Origin: Tolypocladium sp. Sup5 PDA-1
Taxonomy: Eukaryota > Ascomycota > Sordariomycetes > Hypocreales > Ophiocordycipitaceae
Reading direction: 5' to 3'
Length of the DNA stretch: 64,000 bases
NCBI GenBank assembly: GCA_000750105.3
Contig: JPHH03000001.1
Span: 248,001 to 312,000, forward strand
Shown piece by piece: positions 44,004-54,757 of this stretch (positions within the stretch are counted from its first letter, which is position 1; every line of letters begins with the position of its first letter). The notes beneath the pieces were generated by a model. It was not told where the DNA came from. It worked only from the letters and a program-made list of their open reading frames with translations, and searched no databases. The position numbers were made by a program, and so were the translations under genes.

Positions 44004-46458
44004 TTACAGCATCAGGGCGGCCGCGGCGCACAGCACGACGAGCGCGCTGAAGCTCGTCTTGGCGGCGCCGCTGACGACGACCTTGGGCGGGCAGTTGTCC
44101 CCGGTGCAGGGCTTCTCGCTGCCGGGCGTCTCGCTGACGGGGGGCTTCTCGGCGCCGGGGCACGAGGGGCCGACGCAGGGGACGGACGTGGTGGACGCGG
44201 GCTTGGCGACGGCAGAGGAAGTGCTGCCGTTGGGGCCGGCGGTGGGCTTCGGGACGACCGTCTGGGTCTGGTAGACGACGGTGGTCTGGCCCGGGGAGAA
44301 GGGCGACGGGGCCGTGTAGCCGGAGGTGGTGGAGGCCTTGCCCGGCGCCGAGGGAGAGGCGGAGGGCGTCTGCTCGGGGACGGTGAAGTAGGGGAGGCTC
44401 TTCTCGCCGGGGCAGTAGGTCGTGGTGAGGACCTCGGTGGTGACCTTGCCGACGGGGCAGTTGGTCACGGTGGGCGCGCAGCTGGTGATGGTGTAGACCT
44501 TGGTCACCTTGGTGGTGATGGTCTCCTTGCCGGCGCCGCTGGACGGGCCGGCCGAGGCCGCGGTCGTCGTCGGCGTGGCCGGCTTCTGCGTGGCCGTGAC
44601 GGGGCAGACGGTCGTGTACAGGGCGATGGTCTCGGTGGTGGTGTAGCCGCCGACGGGGCAGTCGGTGATCCAGGGGGGGCACTTGGTGACGGTGTGGACG
44701 GTGGTGGTGTACACGACGGAGGTGGTCAGCTGAACGGACGAGGTGGACGTGGTCAGCGCGACGGACGAGGTGGGCGTGGTCTGCTTGACGGACGAGGTGG
44801 GCGTGGTCTGCTTGACGGACGACGTGGACGTGGTCTGACCAACGGACGACGTGGACGTGGTCAGCTCGCCGGACGACGTGGACGTGGTCAGCTTGACGGA
44901 CGACGTGGACGTGGTCGTGGGGTGGGCCGTAAAGGACGAGTTGGACCACCTGCTAGAGTACACGAGCGTGGGGAAGCCGGTGCTGGAGGTCACGGAGGTG
45001 GTGCTGGCGGTCGACGAGGTAGTCGTGGACGACGACGAAGTGGTCGTGGTGCTGGTCTTGGTCGACGAGGTGCTGGTCGTCTTGGTCGTCGACGTGGACG
45101 TAGACGTAGCCGAAGTCGTAGTCGTAGTCGTCGCCGGCTTGGCCACCTTGAAGTACCGGATATCCTTGAGCTTGAAGAAGGCCTCGGAGAAGTCGCCGGG
45201 GAAGTTGGCAATGTAGTCCGCGCACGTCTCCTGCTTGGTGACGGCCGCGCAGCTCGAGTGCCAGACGTCGGCGTTGCCCGCCGGGTTGCCGCACATGTCC
45301 AGGTTGAGCACGAGCCGCTGGTTGGAGAAGTGGCTGTCGATGTCGCAGTTCTTGTTCTTCAGGTACACCACCGGCATGCCCCACGAGGCCGAGTCGGGCG
45401 CGTCGTCGCCGATGTTGGACGGCACGTTGGACCAGTGCCACGAGTACAGCTTGATGAAGTCGCTGGTCCACTCCATGGCGACTGGGGGCGCGTCAGCGCG
45501 ACGATACGGCCACGGGGGGGCTTCAGGGGCAACTTACAGACACCGCCGTCGCGGGTGGCCCAGGGGCCGCTGTGGTCGGCGGCGACGCAGCCCTGGTTGC
45601 CGTACTGGTAGGGAGGGCGGGAGTAGCCGTTGTCGCAGTTGTTGGTCAGGACGTTGCCGGACTGGCCGGCACCATCCAGGAGGCACGAGCCGTACTTGGC
45701 CGGGTCGCCCATGTGGAGGGCCGGCTGGTTCCACTGGGCATTGTTCCACTGCTCAATGATGTCGACCTCGCCATCGACGGGCCAGGTCTCGCCGACGGTC
45801 CAGCTAGCCTGCATTAGAACACGGCAAACCCCAGAGCGAGGGGGACGCGGACTTACAAGGCGGGCCACAGACCGCACTTGTTCTCGGGCAAGTGGGTGAA
45901 CCGGGCGATGAACAGGCCGTGGTTGTACCTCTTCTTGGACTCGATCCGCACACTGTCACGGTTCCGGTTGCTGCCCGTGAGGACAGTCTTGTGGTCGACG
46001 CCCATGTAGACCTCGTCGCCGTGGCAGGAAATGAGCCCCTTTTTTTCGGCATCCGCCCTGGTCTGGTAGTTGACGAGGCCCAGGTTGGGAGAAGGGGCCT
46101 GTGTTCATCGTCGTCAGTCCCGCCGCCCAGTGTACACAACAACCCTCCTGTGATGGGGGGGGGGGGGGGGGNNNNNNNNNNNNNNNNNNNNNNNNNNNNN
46201 NNNNNNNNNNNNNNNNNNNNNNNNNNNNNNNNNNNNNNNNNGGGGGGGCGTGGGTGTCTCGCGGCCGCGCCCCCCCCGCCGGGTAAACCCCACACCCCCT
46301 GGGGGGGGGGGGGGGGGGGGGGGGCTTACCGTGATGAAGTCGAACTTGTCAAAGAAGTTGGAGGCATCGTACGTCTCCGACAGCTGCCACTTGGTAGCGA
46401 CGGCACTGCCGGCACACGCCAGGGCGGCGGCGCCGAGGGACAGGAGTGAAGGGGCCAT
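44004..46458 (-). CDS. GPI-anchored GH16 endo-beta-1,3(4)-glucanase with Ser/Thr-rich stalk
   Basis: Four exons, 46458-46330, 46098-45857, 45803-45538 and 45481-44004, encode 704 residues. The first intron contains a 70-N assembly gap, but both flanking exons are intact and in phase. Residues 1-22 are a signal peptide. The GH16 domain runs to about residue 330: YDASNFFDKFDFIT-APSPNLGLVNY, HLPENKCGLWPAFWTVGETW and the catalytic E-V-D-I-I-E (Glu136, Asp138, Glu141), of the ExDxxE type found in beta-1,3(4)-glucanases rather than Crh transglycosylases. The remainder is a Thr/Ser stalk with seven 9-residue repeats, then three cysteine modules (KCPPWITDCPVGG, SCAPTVTNCPVGK, TTYCPGEK), and a GPI signal (TSFSALVVLCAAAALML). 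It is expected to remodel wall glucan at the surface. Splice phases restore PAF-W and GGV-FAMEW. Confidence 0.9.
44725..44918. repeat. 27-bp coding minisatellite in GH16 stalk
   Basis: Seven tandem units of 27 bp encode variants of the nonapeptide T-T-S/P-T-S-S-V/G-x-L/Q. Units differ mainly in the last three residues. Such Ser/Thr repeats in wall proteins are heavily O-mannosylated and often vary in number between strains. Confidence 0.85.
46172..46241. other. Assembly gap (70 N) with homopolymer flanks
   Basis: Seventy undetermined bases inside intron 1 of the GH16 gene, bordered by poly-G on the left (from about 46155) and GC-only low-complexity sequence with long G and C runs on the right (to about 46324). 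The N count may be nominal. Flanking bases are suspect. Confidence 0.95.
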
Positions 46459-48815
46459 GGCAGCGATGTGTTGTGGTGTTCCTCGTCCTATAAACGAATG
46501 ACGGAAGAGGTGGGAAAAGCGAGTGGCGCGACGTTCGATACGTCAGAGGACGAGCTTCGTAAAACTCTCGCTGCCGGTGGAAGCTAGCGGTCGGGACTTG
46601 ACAGAGGAAGCGGACGGGAATAGGGAGAGAGAACGACGACGGGAGCCGCGCCGTGGCGGAGAGAGTGCTTTTGAGGAGGGCGCCTCGACCCGTGGGGCCC
46701 CTGGCTGGCATCTCGCGATGGACCCGGCCGGTACGCACGCAGCCGCAAACCCCAGGCATCCGTGAGGCTCTCGACCGTGGCCCATGGCAATAACACGGTG
46801 GGTGCCTCGCCGCAGGTACCAGTAGTCCGTACGTACGAGCACGATAGGCGTCGACCCATGGCGTCCATGGCGTCCATCGGCGTAGGGCGGTGCCAGCTGG
46901 CCGGGATGGCCCATGGTGACAGCTCATCTCGAATGAAGCCTCCATGCATGGCCCTGTCCTCGGGTCGCCCGCCAATCAGGCCGTGTTCGTCCCGTCTTCG
47001 GGGCAGCCCGGCGGTGGGCCCGGGGGGTTGAATCCGGAATGGCGGCTACGAGTATGACGAGATGACAACGGGCATCCAGACGAGCCTGCAAGGAACCAGG
47101 CACGGCGGGGACCAACACCGTCCCCGGAGCCAATGTACGAGTACTCGTACGCTCTGCGCATGCGAGTGACGAGACGAGCCAACCGCGAAGCCGCTAATGC
47201 AGGAACCGCATGGTCGAGGGCCGCAAAGGGCAGCAGCCGGTGCAGTCCAGTCACCAGACTTTCACCTGCTGCTGCAGGCGCTTCGGGGAGGACTTTTGTC
47301 GAGGTCGTTGTGCACAAGGCGACGGACGAGGCTGCCTCTGGCTTCGTGTGCGTGTCGTGCCGCGTTAACCATGGCCCAAGGCGACATCGACCAGGGCAGC
47401 GCAGCGCGAGCCCCGAGTCGTGCCACCAGCGGAGTCGCCCTCATCCTCATCCTCCCAACGGCGATGCTCGAGATTCCAAACAAGACCAGCAACGCCCCAA
47501 CGCCCCTCGTGGACGGGCAGGGATCCCATCGGCCTCCCACCCGGGTCCCTGTGCCTGGCCGGGGACCCCCTTTCCACATCCGGCATGACGATCCGGCTGG
47601 CCCCGTCGGTTGGTCAGTTGCTCTCGATCCTTCAGCCGCCTCCTCTGGCGTCCCGTCTGGGCACCGGGCTGCGCCACCGCGGCAGGGGAGATTGAGCTTC
47701 GACGAAACTATTAGCTTGGCGCGTCGAGCCCCTGGAGGCATTGCATCGACAACGACGGTGAAAGGGAACATGGAGAAGAAGCATTGTCCGTGGTCACGCC
47801 GCACCACCGCGATGCGGCTCTGCGTCACTGTCTCACTGCCCTCGCCCGCTGCAGATTCCAAGCCTTGGCTCCCGTCTGCGTCAGTGCCCAGTCGAGACCT
47901 GCGGAGCACGAAAAAGCCTCCGTCCCTAGTTTTTGTCTCTTCGCCCCTGTACCCTGGTTTTCTTCCAGAACACCTCAGCCGTTGATAGACAGGTGGGGGG
48001 AGGCTTCGAATTCTTTTTTTATTTTTTCAGCGCAAAACGCCATTCATTACCACGAGTCGCTGGTTCCAATAGAGGCGCAAGCCCAAAATAGCCCCGAGTG
48101 GATTGGTGGTTGTGCATGGCGATGGCGCTGCATAACGGCTGGATGTCAGGCTTCATTATTTATATACTCGTACCCCAACGGCCACGCGTCTTTGGTGTGT
48201 TGCATCCGCCCGTGACTGAGTCGGTGAGGAAACCACGGAACCGAGATGTTAAATTGCCCGGGAACATTTCTCGCATCCCGCGCTCTGTTATTACCTCCGA
48301 CGCTGCAGCCAACCACGTCCACCTCCCCGTTCAGTTCACTATAAGTTCATTAACCCTATCAATCGCACCGGAAGCGAGGGGAACACCCCGGTTCGGTGAT
48401 TGCCGCGGTCGGAATAGCCTCATGCGTGGGCTTCCTATCCACAGCATAAATTGACTTTTAATATTGCCCTTTTCCCTCACAAGTACCACCAAGGTTCGTG
48501 TGCGGCTCTGCGGTCCCTGAAAGTAGCAAACAGTGTTCCTTCGTCTGGGATCACACTCCTCCTGCCTCGTAAGGCTGCAGGCCAAGGCCTGGAACACGGT
48601 ACGAGAGTAGTACGTGTTTTTCGATTTCCATGTGTGAGAATCTCAGAGCACCTCTGGTCATCTAGAGAAGCCATACGAGTACGGACACATGTCGACCTTC
48701 AAGGAGCCGGCCTCGAGTCATTGTCATATCCACGGCTCGCGTACTTGCACGTCTACGAGTACATCTGCCTCACAATCGCGTCTGTTGTACATGCCTTCTC
48801 CAGCAGTCTGCCCCA
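46459..48815. other. Intergenic
   Basis: About 2.4 kb between the GH16 start and the formyltransferase stop. Several open frames on both strands (for example 47197-47985 plus) are Arg/Pro/Ser-rich with no recognised domain. The GH16 promoter presumably lies at 46460-47200; TTTATAGG on the minus strand near 46490 is a weak TATA candidate. Confidence 0.55.
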
Positions 48816-50124
48816 TCAACCCGCCGTCTTCCTCAAAAACGGCCTCAGCGCCCTCGCCGCATCCTGCTCATTCCTCCCGTCCACCCTCACCCTCCTCACG
48901 CGCACCCAGGCCCCGTCGGCGATACACACAGCCACCGCCCCCTCCGCCTCATCCACCACCACCGTCCTCGCATGCCGCCCGTCCTCCTGCGAAAACACCG
49001 CCGTAGCCTGCGCGCCGCTGATATCATCCCGCGCAACGCCCTCGACGTCCTGGAAGAGCACCCGCTTCTCCTCGCCCTTGTCGTTGACGGCCCGCGTCCA
49101 CACCGACGAGAAGACGCGCATCCGGCGGGTAAACGCCTCCGCGCTCGTCCACGCCGCCCAGTCGACCTGCGCGTCCGCCTTGGTCACCTTGGGCGCGTGC
49201 GTAGGCTCCTCCCTGCCGTGTAGCTGGCCGCCGACGGCGACGTGCGGCGGGACGTGGACGCCGTCGCGCAGCCCCTGGACGAGCATCTGCGCGGCCTGGA
49301 CTGCGGCCTCGCGGATCACCTCCTTAATCGGCGTGCCGCGCCGGATCGCCAGCCCCGGCGCGGGCGTCTGCGCCAGGACGGTGCCGTGGTCAAACGCCCG
49401 GTCGTCCAGCGTCTGCAGCGAGATGCCGATGTGCGAGTCCCCGCGCAGCAGGGCGTGGTGAATCGGCGCTGGGCCACGCAGGCTATGGCGCCGTCGTAGT
49501 TAGCCACGTGAAGCAGTTCCAAGAGCGCAGAGTCTAGACGTACTCTGGCAGAAGCGAAGGGTGGACGTTCAAGCCGCCGTATTTGGCCGAGGACAGTATC
49601 CGCGGCGGCACAAACAGGCCAAACGACACCACGACGACCAAGTTTGTTCCCCCTGGGAGCTGCGAGGCTTGTTGTAAGCAGGCCGTCACAAGAACAGGAG
49701 CTCATCGGGGCACCAACCTCCCACTTCCTAAACGTATCCCTCTGGTGGACTCTCAACCCCAACTCCTCAGCCAGAGCCTTGCACGGCACTGCAGCCCCCA
49801 TCAGCATCGCACCCGCTTGCCAAGTTACCCAAGTGATTTCGGTGGGCACTCACCTTCGCGGATCTGCTTGAACCCCCGCCCCGTCCTCTTCGGAGGCAGG
49901 ACCATCACGTCCAGCGCCTCAACCAGGCGCCCGTCCCGCACATGCTCCCCGTGCAGCGCGCGCAGCGACTCGCAGCTGAAGGCGTCGGAGCCGCAGAAGA
50001 GAATGCGCAGCGGGTCGGAGGCCTTGTTCGCGGGCGCGGATGAGAAGCGCTGGCGGTAGGTGGTGTGGTGGTGGCGGTGGTGGCGGCAGAGGCCGGCGAG
50101 GGGCCGTGATAGAGGGCGAAGCAT
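48816..50124 (-). CDS. FMT1: Mitochondrial methionyl-tRNA formyltransferase
   Basis: Four exons, 50124-49854, 49788-49718, 49659-49544 and 49482-48816, encode 374 residues. Introns are 62-65, 58 and 61 bp. The last splice is decisive, joining NVHPSLLP-DLRGPAPIHHALL. The amino end MLRPLSRPLAGLCRHHRHHHTTYRQRF is Arg/His-rich without acid, a mitochondrial targeting leader. Then LRILFCGSDAFSCESL starts the formyltransferase fold. The catalytic set is present: Asn145 and His147 of the NVHPSLLP motif and Asp184 in AFDHGTVL. The carboxyl domain (PKVTKADAQVDWAAWTS) binds the tRNA. The enzyme transfers formyl from 10-formyl-tetrahydrofolate to initiator Met-tRNA in mitochondria. Confidence 0.92.
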
Positions 50125-50378
50125 TACTGGCTCGTCGTTCCGCGGCGAAGAGCTCCTGAGGATGCATTTCGCATTGAAAGGCTTCGTGTATGATTTCGAG
50201 CGAGCGGTGGTGAGGTCCTTGGCCTGTAGGTGTCGAGTCGCGATGAGGTTGGAGTATTCGCGTTTGTCGCAAGCACGCTTATGTGCATACATCGCATCTG
50301 GCGTCGGACATCGTGGTGTCATCCACGGACACAAACAGTAGATATACGCTGCGAAGCTACCCAATATAAATCTAATCA

Positions 50379-51463
50379 TCATTCCACACTCCAATCACAC
50401 GCAACAGTCCACGTCTCACCCTCCAATTCCACGTCCCACACCGGCTGCCCAACCGTCACCACGCCGCCCACCGTGACGGCGGCCCTCCTCCCCAGGCCCG
50501 TCAACTTGCCCTCGCCAGCCAATATAAGCCGCTGAGACTCCTCGCCGGGACCGGGCCGGCTTCTGGCGAGGTACATTTGACGTCCCGGCCGGACCTCTTC
50601 GATTGTGATGCTAAGTGTAGAATCTGCGCTCCTGTCGATGCCCTCCCAGCCCTTGACCTCTGACAGCCAGCCCTGGAGCTCGGCCGCGAGCCCGTGGGGG
50701 AGATACTTTGCGCCGCGGCGTTGCGGCGAGAAGGCAGCGGGGAGGCCTTCCATGGCCTGGTCCATCTCGACGGGCTTGAAGGGCGGGGCGGGTTGAAACA
50801 CGGGCTGCTGCGCTGCTCTGGTGGCTGCGGCCTCTGCAGGCGAATACCTACCGCTGTCTGCGTCGTCCAGGGATCCCATGCCCTCGCTCTCCTCACCTTG
50901 GAGATCCTCGTCATTGAGAATTGCGTCTTCGCCTGCGTGCTGTTCTGTCGGGGGTTCTGAGTCCGGCACAGGCGAGATGGACACCTTCCGCCTCTTGGCC
51001 TCTCTACCCTCGGGTGACCACTCCACATGATGCCCATGATCGACTTCAAGCGAGTGGGCCTCTATATCGTCCCGTAGATCCAAATCCGAATCTCTCCCCA
51101 AAGACTCCTCATCATGCTGAGACGCGCTCACAGCATCCGACTCAACCTCAATGGAGTCATATTGCCCTCGCGCATCATCTCCCACAGGCTCGTCCTCCGG
51201 CAGACCGTCTTGTGACTCATCATCCTCTTCATCGACAGCCTCAATATCGTACCCCCTCTGCGTCGGCCGCGGGACAGAGGAGGAGCCGAACCGCGGCGTC
51301 GACTGGAACTGCGGATACTGCGCCGGCGTCTGCGCAGTCTGCGTGCTTCTCTTCGGCAGCAAGAACCGGCGAGGCGTTGGCGTCTGAAGGCCGCAGTTAG
51401 TATTTTCACGAACGTGCTTGAAGAACGCAGGGCAGGGCAGCTCACTGAAGGGGGCGGGCTCAT
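50379..51463 (-). CDS. Unrecognised acidic nuclear-type protein
   Basis: Two exons, 51463-51446 (18 nt, MSPPPS) and 51383-50379, with a 62-bp intron (GTGAGC...TACTAAC...CAG), give 340 residues. The amino end TPTPRRFLLPKRSTQTAQTP, then FQSTPRFGSSS, is a basic Ser/Thr/Pro segment with possible cyclin-dependent-kinase sites. The middle is very acidic (DEEDDESQDGLPEDE), followed by REAKRRKVSISPVPDSE, a likely nuclear signal. The carboxyl 130 residues look folded: YLPHGLAAELQGWLSEVKGW, STLSITIEEVRPGRQMYLAR and GRRAAVTVGGVVTVGQPVWD. It looks like a conserved fungal nuclear protein, but I cannot name a family. The unspliced frame from further upstream (MKHRHEPAP...) is less likely because the intron signals are strong. 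Confidence 0.75.
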
Positions 51464-52304
51464 GGCGATGCTTCACGCGACATGGTCGTTGCCGAGGGGC
51501 ACGCTGGCTGTGGAGAGACGATAGGTGTTCATTTCAGAGCCGAGGATGGTCGCGGTGTCGAGTCGCGCATCTTGGCAGGGGATTCGAGCGAGTAATGTTG
51601 ATGATGAAGCTGGCTGGAGGCGATGTAAAGTGCTGCGACTCGATGAGTAATGGAGGTGGGATGAGCTTCATACGCAGTGGACCTTCCACCCGCGACTAGG
51701 CAAACGACCCTTCGAAAAATGACATACTTCACATGCTTTGTACATGCATCACAAGACAGACACACGCCATTGAGAGCATCACTTTCATTTCAAGATGGTA
51801 CTTTTCGACATGCTTCTCGTTTGGCCTCATCGGCCATTTCTACACGTCAAAAAAAGTCTCGAGGACGGGCTCCTAAGCTCCATGGTGATACGGGCGAGGT
51901 CGCAGAGCGCCTCCCTCGCCCTTCCTTGTGCGCCAGCGACAAGTCGCAGCCTTAGAAAGCAAGAAAATCCTAACAAAAAACGCCGGGCTGTGCATTCCGT
52001 CTCTGGCCATCCCCCGTGCGTGATGGCATGCGCCGCGATGAAGTGTTTCAACAATCATAGTACAACAACCCCCAGTTACAATGCCGGTCGACCAGACGCG
52101 GCTAGACGTGCCCCCGAGTTCGCAAAAGTCGAGTCGTGGCTGTCGATGAAGGGGTGTAAGAAATCGGGTATCCTTAAACGGACGATACAGGTCGTGATGG
52201 AAAAAAGAATCAGAAACAGAGACGTGAAAGGCGTGGCTGTATCACCAAGTCGCAGCCGTAGAAAGGGGCCAAGTGACCGTGCCGAATCCCGAACAAGGCG
52301 ACGC
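51464..52304. other. Intergenic
   Basis: About 840 bp. Contains the promoter of the acidic nuclear protein gene and the 3' flank of the DUF3405 gene; no gene seen. An exceptionally long plus-strand frame starting at 51795 runs antisense through the DUF3405 gene and is rejected. Confidence 0.6.
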
Positions 52305-54757
52305 TTAACCGTAGGCAAGGCCAAATCCTGTCTTGTGATCGGCCTCCGTGGGCTCTGTGTTCTTGACCTGGTGCAGCATGACAGATGGCAGGCAAGGGCG
52401 CCCGTTCTGGCCCTCCCATTTCGCGCCTCCGAGGCTCGTGTCGACCCATCCCATCCAGTTGTTGTACAGCCGGTTCGGCGGCTCCGCGCGATAATACCAG
52501 GTCGTGCCCTGGTATCGTCGCTCGCGTCCCCAGCCCATGGGGCTTCCGCGTCCGCCACACTCGCCGTTGGGGCCCGGGTTGAACCACTTGTTGAGGAACT
52601 CGCCTCTCCAGTCTCGGTCCATGAAGACGGGGTGCGGGGCGTAGACGGTCTTCAAGCCGTGGAGCAGGGCGATGGTCTGCGGAGTCATCTCCGACGCCAC
52701 GTGGTTGCCGCGCATGTTCTCGACGTGCATGATGTCGAGCAGCCGCTTGGAGATGCGCGACTGCGTGACGATGGTTGTACGTCGCGGAAGGTCCTCTTTT
52801 CTGTGTTTCTCGTCGCTGAAGCCCCAGATATGGTTGGCAATGATCCACTGGCTATCAATGGGGTCGAACATGGGGCCGACGGTGATGAAGTCCGCCTCCT
52901 CGCCCACGCCCCATTCATAGTTGTCGTCTTTGTGGGACTTGACAGGCGGCTTGGGCCCAACAGGGTTGATGAATGGCAGGTCCGGAGGGCCCCAGATGGT
53001 GTCATCGCCGTGTCGCGCCGCCACGTCCTCTCGGAAGGTGGTGTCATAGTCTCCGTGATACTCGGGGATGTACCATCGCTCGTTCCTCTCCCAGAGGTAC
53101 TTGCGAGGCTGCCTCTTGGCAAAGCCTTGCAGCTTGTCCAGCAGGTCGTAGTGGTGACCGGTGAAGCGAAAGTCCATCTCCCAGTTCCAGATGAAGTCGA
53201 ACTGCGGGTGGTCATGGCTGAACTTTTGAACCGAGAGCCACTGGGCCGTGTGTACGCTCCTCTCGTCTTCGTCCTTCATCTCGGTGTAGATGTTCCAGAC
53301 CTGCTCGTCGTTCCACAGCACGGTGATGCCGTGGAATTCCGGGGGTACATTTTCCCGGAGGACCGATTGGTACGTCTCGGGGTCGTCAAAGATGCGAAGG
53401 TCCTTTTTCTTGGAGTGGACGAGCAGGAATACCTCGTACTGGCCGCCAGTCTTGAGATTCAGCTCGCTGATCAATGCGCGGATTATCTGCTTGTCGTTGT
53501 CCGTGTACTCCATGCCGGTATACGACCGCAGCAGGAGGGCCGTTCGCGTCTCCTTGACGATCCTGTCGTCGCGCTTGCTTTCGCTTTTAACTGGAGAGCG
53601 GCCCTTGATCTTGGGAGGCTGAGCCACCTCAATGATGTCGTCGGACTTTTCCTCCTGCTTCGGCTGCTTCTCCTTCTCCAGCCTCTCCTTTTCCTGCTGC
53701 TCCTGCCTCTGCTTCTCCGGCGGCGGCGCAGGCTTGGCCGTCTCGGGATACGCGTTGAGATACTCGTTCTTCTTCTTACGGGTCATGTCGAATCGCTCGG
53801 CGTTGAGCTTGAGGCAGCGCTGCTGAAGATCGCCCCAGTTGACGTTGTCCCAGTGCATGATTTCGTACTCGCCGCCCACCTTCTTCTTCTGCTCAATCAT
53901 GCCGTACGGACCCAGTCGCGTGTCGCGCTCCCAGCACAGGTTGGGGTCCATGCCCATCAACTCGTAGCTGCCAAACTTGGGCGCGGGCCACTTCTCTGGG
54001 CGGCCCTTGAAGACCATCAAGTCCTCGACAAACTCTCCGGTGGGACCCTTGCAGGGGACATACGCCCCGTGGCCCTGCTTCTTCCACTCGTCGCTGTTGT
54101 AGTCGGGGTACGGGTTGAAGCGGACAGGCTTGTCCTCGCTGAATTCGAATTCGGCCTTGGGGTCTTCCCTCAGCATCTTGCCTTGTTCCTCGGTGCGGTT
54201 CTCCTTGAGGGTGAGGGACTTGAGGGTGTTGCCGTAAACCAGGTTCGAGGACTTGAGGCTGCGGGATTCCTCCGTTAGCAAGTGCTGCACGCACGCAGGC
54301 CAGGCATCGAGGTGCCGTGGCAGGATACTTACTTGGCCGTCGTCTTGTAGGCATAGCGCCACATCTTGCGCAGGTCTTTTTCGTGCTGCAGCCGGCCGAC
54401 GTCGCCAGGGGTTCTGTAGGTGCCGTCCGTCTCGTAGCCTGGCAGCGTGTCGCCTTGGTTCTCATGGTCGTCGGGGTCGCTCCAGTAGCGGAGGTCCTCG
54501 ATGTCAATGTCCCACTCCGCCTTGGTCCCCGTCGGCTCATCTTGATGGCCGCCCGTCAAGGGCTTCTCGTTGGGGGAGCCAGAGCCCGGCGAGCTTGGCC
54601 GCTCGTGGAGGTACGGGACGATGTGAAGCTGCGGCGCGGGACCGCTGAAGAGGAGGAAGTAGGTCGTGACAGAAGCCAGGGCGATGAGGAGGATAACCCG
54701 CGGGCGCGGGCGAGACAGCAACGTGCGCCGTCCCTGCGGGTTGAGCATCTTGTCCAT
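52305..54757 (-). CDS. DUF3405 type II membrane protein
   Basis: Two exons, 54757-54333 and 54258-52305, joined across a 74-bp intron (GTAAGT...GCTAACGG...CGCAG), encode 792 residues. The start MDKMLNPQGRR is followed by one membrane segment (VILLIALASVTTYFLLFSG, residues about 21-39), so the protein is type II with the bulk in the Golgi/ER lumen. A Lys/Glu/Gln-rich spacer (KQRQEQQEKERLEKEKQPKQ) precedes the DUF3405 core: KETRTALLLRSYTGMEYTDN, GQYEVFLLVHSKKKDLRIF, FIWNWEMDFRFTGHHYDLL and GEEADFITVGPMFDP. The end contains FMDRDWRGEFLNKWFNPG and many Trp/Tyr residues. DUF3405 proteins resemble glycosyltransferases in fold and location, but activity is not established; WEMDFRF could be the DxD-like site. 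An upstream ATG at 54871 is considered less likely. Confidence 0.85.

Noticed and set aside
43984..44949. 321-residue minus-strand His/Arg/Asp-rich frame
   Set aside because: Alternative frame of the Ser/Thr stalk repeats of the GH16 gene; the real frame is fixed by the catalytic exons and splice phases.
45804..46295. Open frames crossing the N gap
   Set aside because: They are translations of undetermined bases and homopolymers, out of phase with the GH16 exons.
51795..54278. 827-residue plus-strand open frame
   Set aside because: It is antisense to the DUF3405 gene, whose sense strand has clear family motifs, a membrane segment and a good intron. The antisense sequence is Val/Leu/Arg-rich without a domain.
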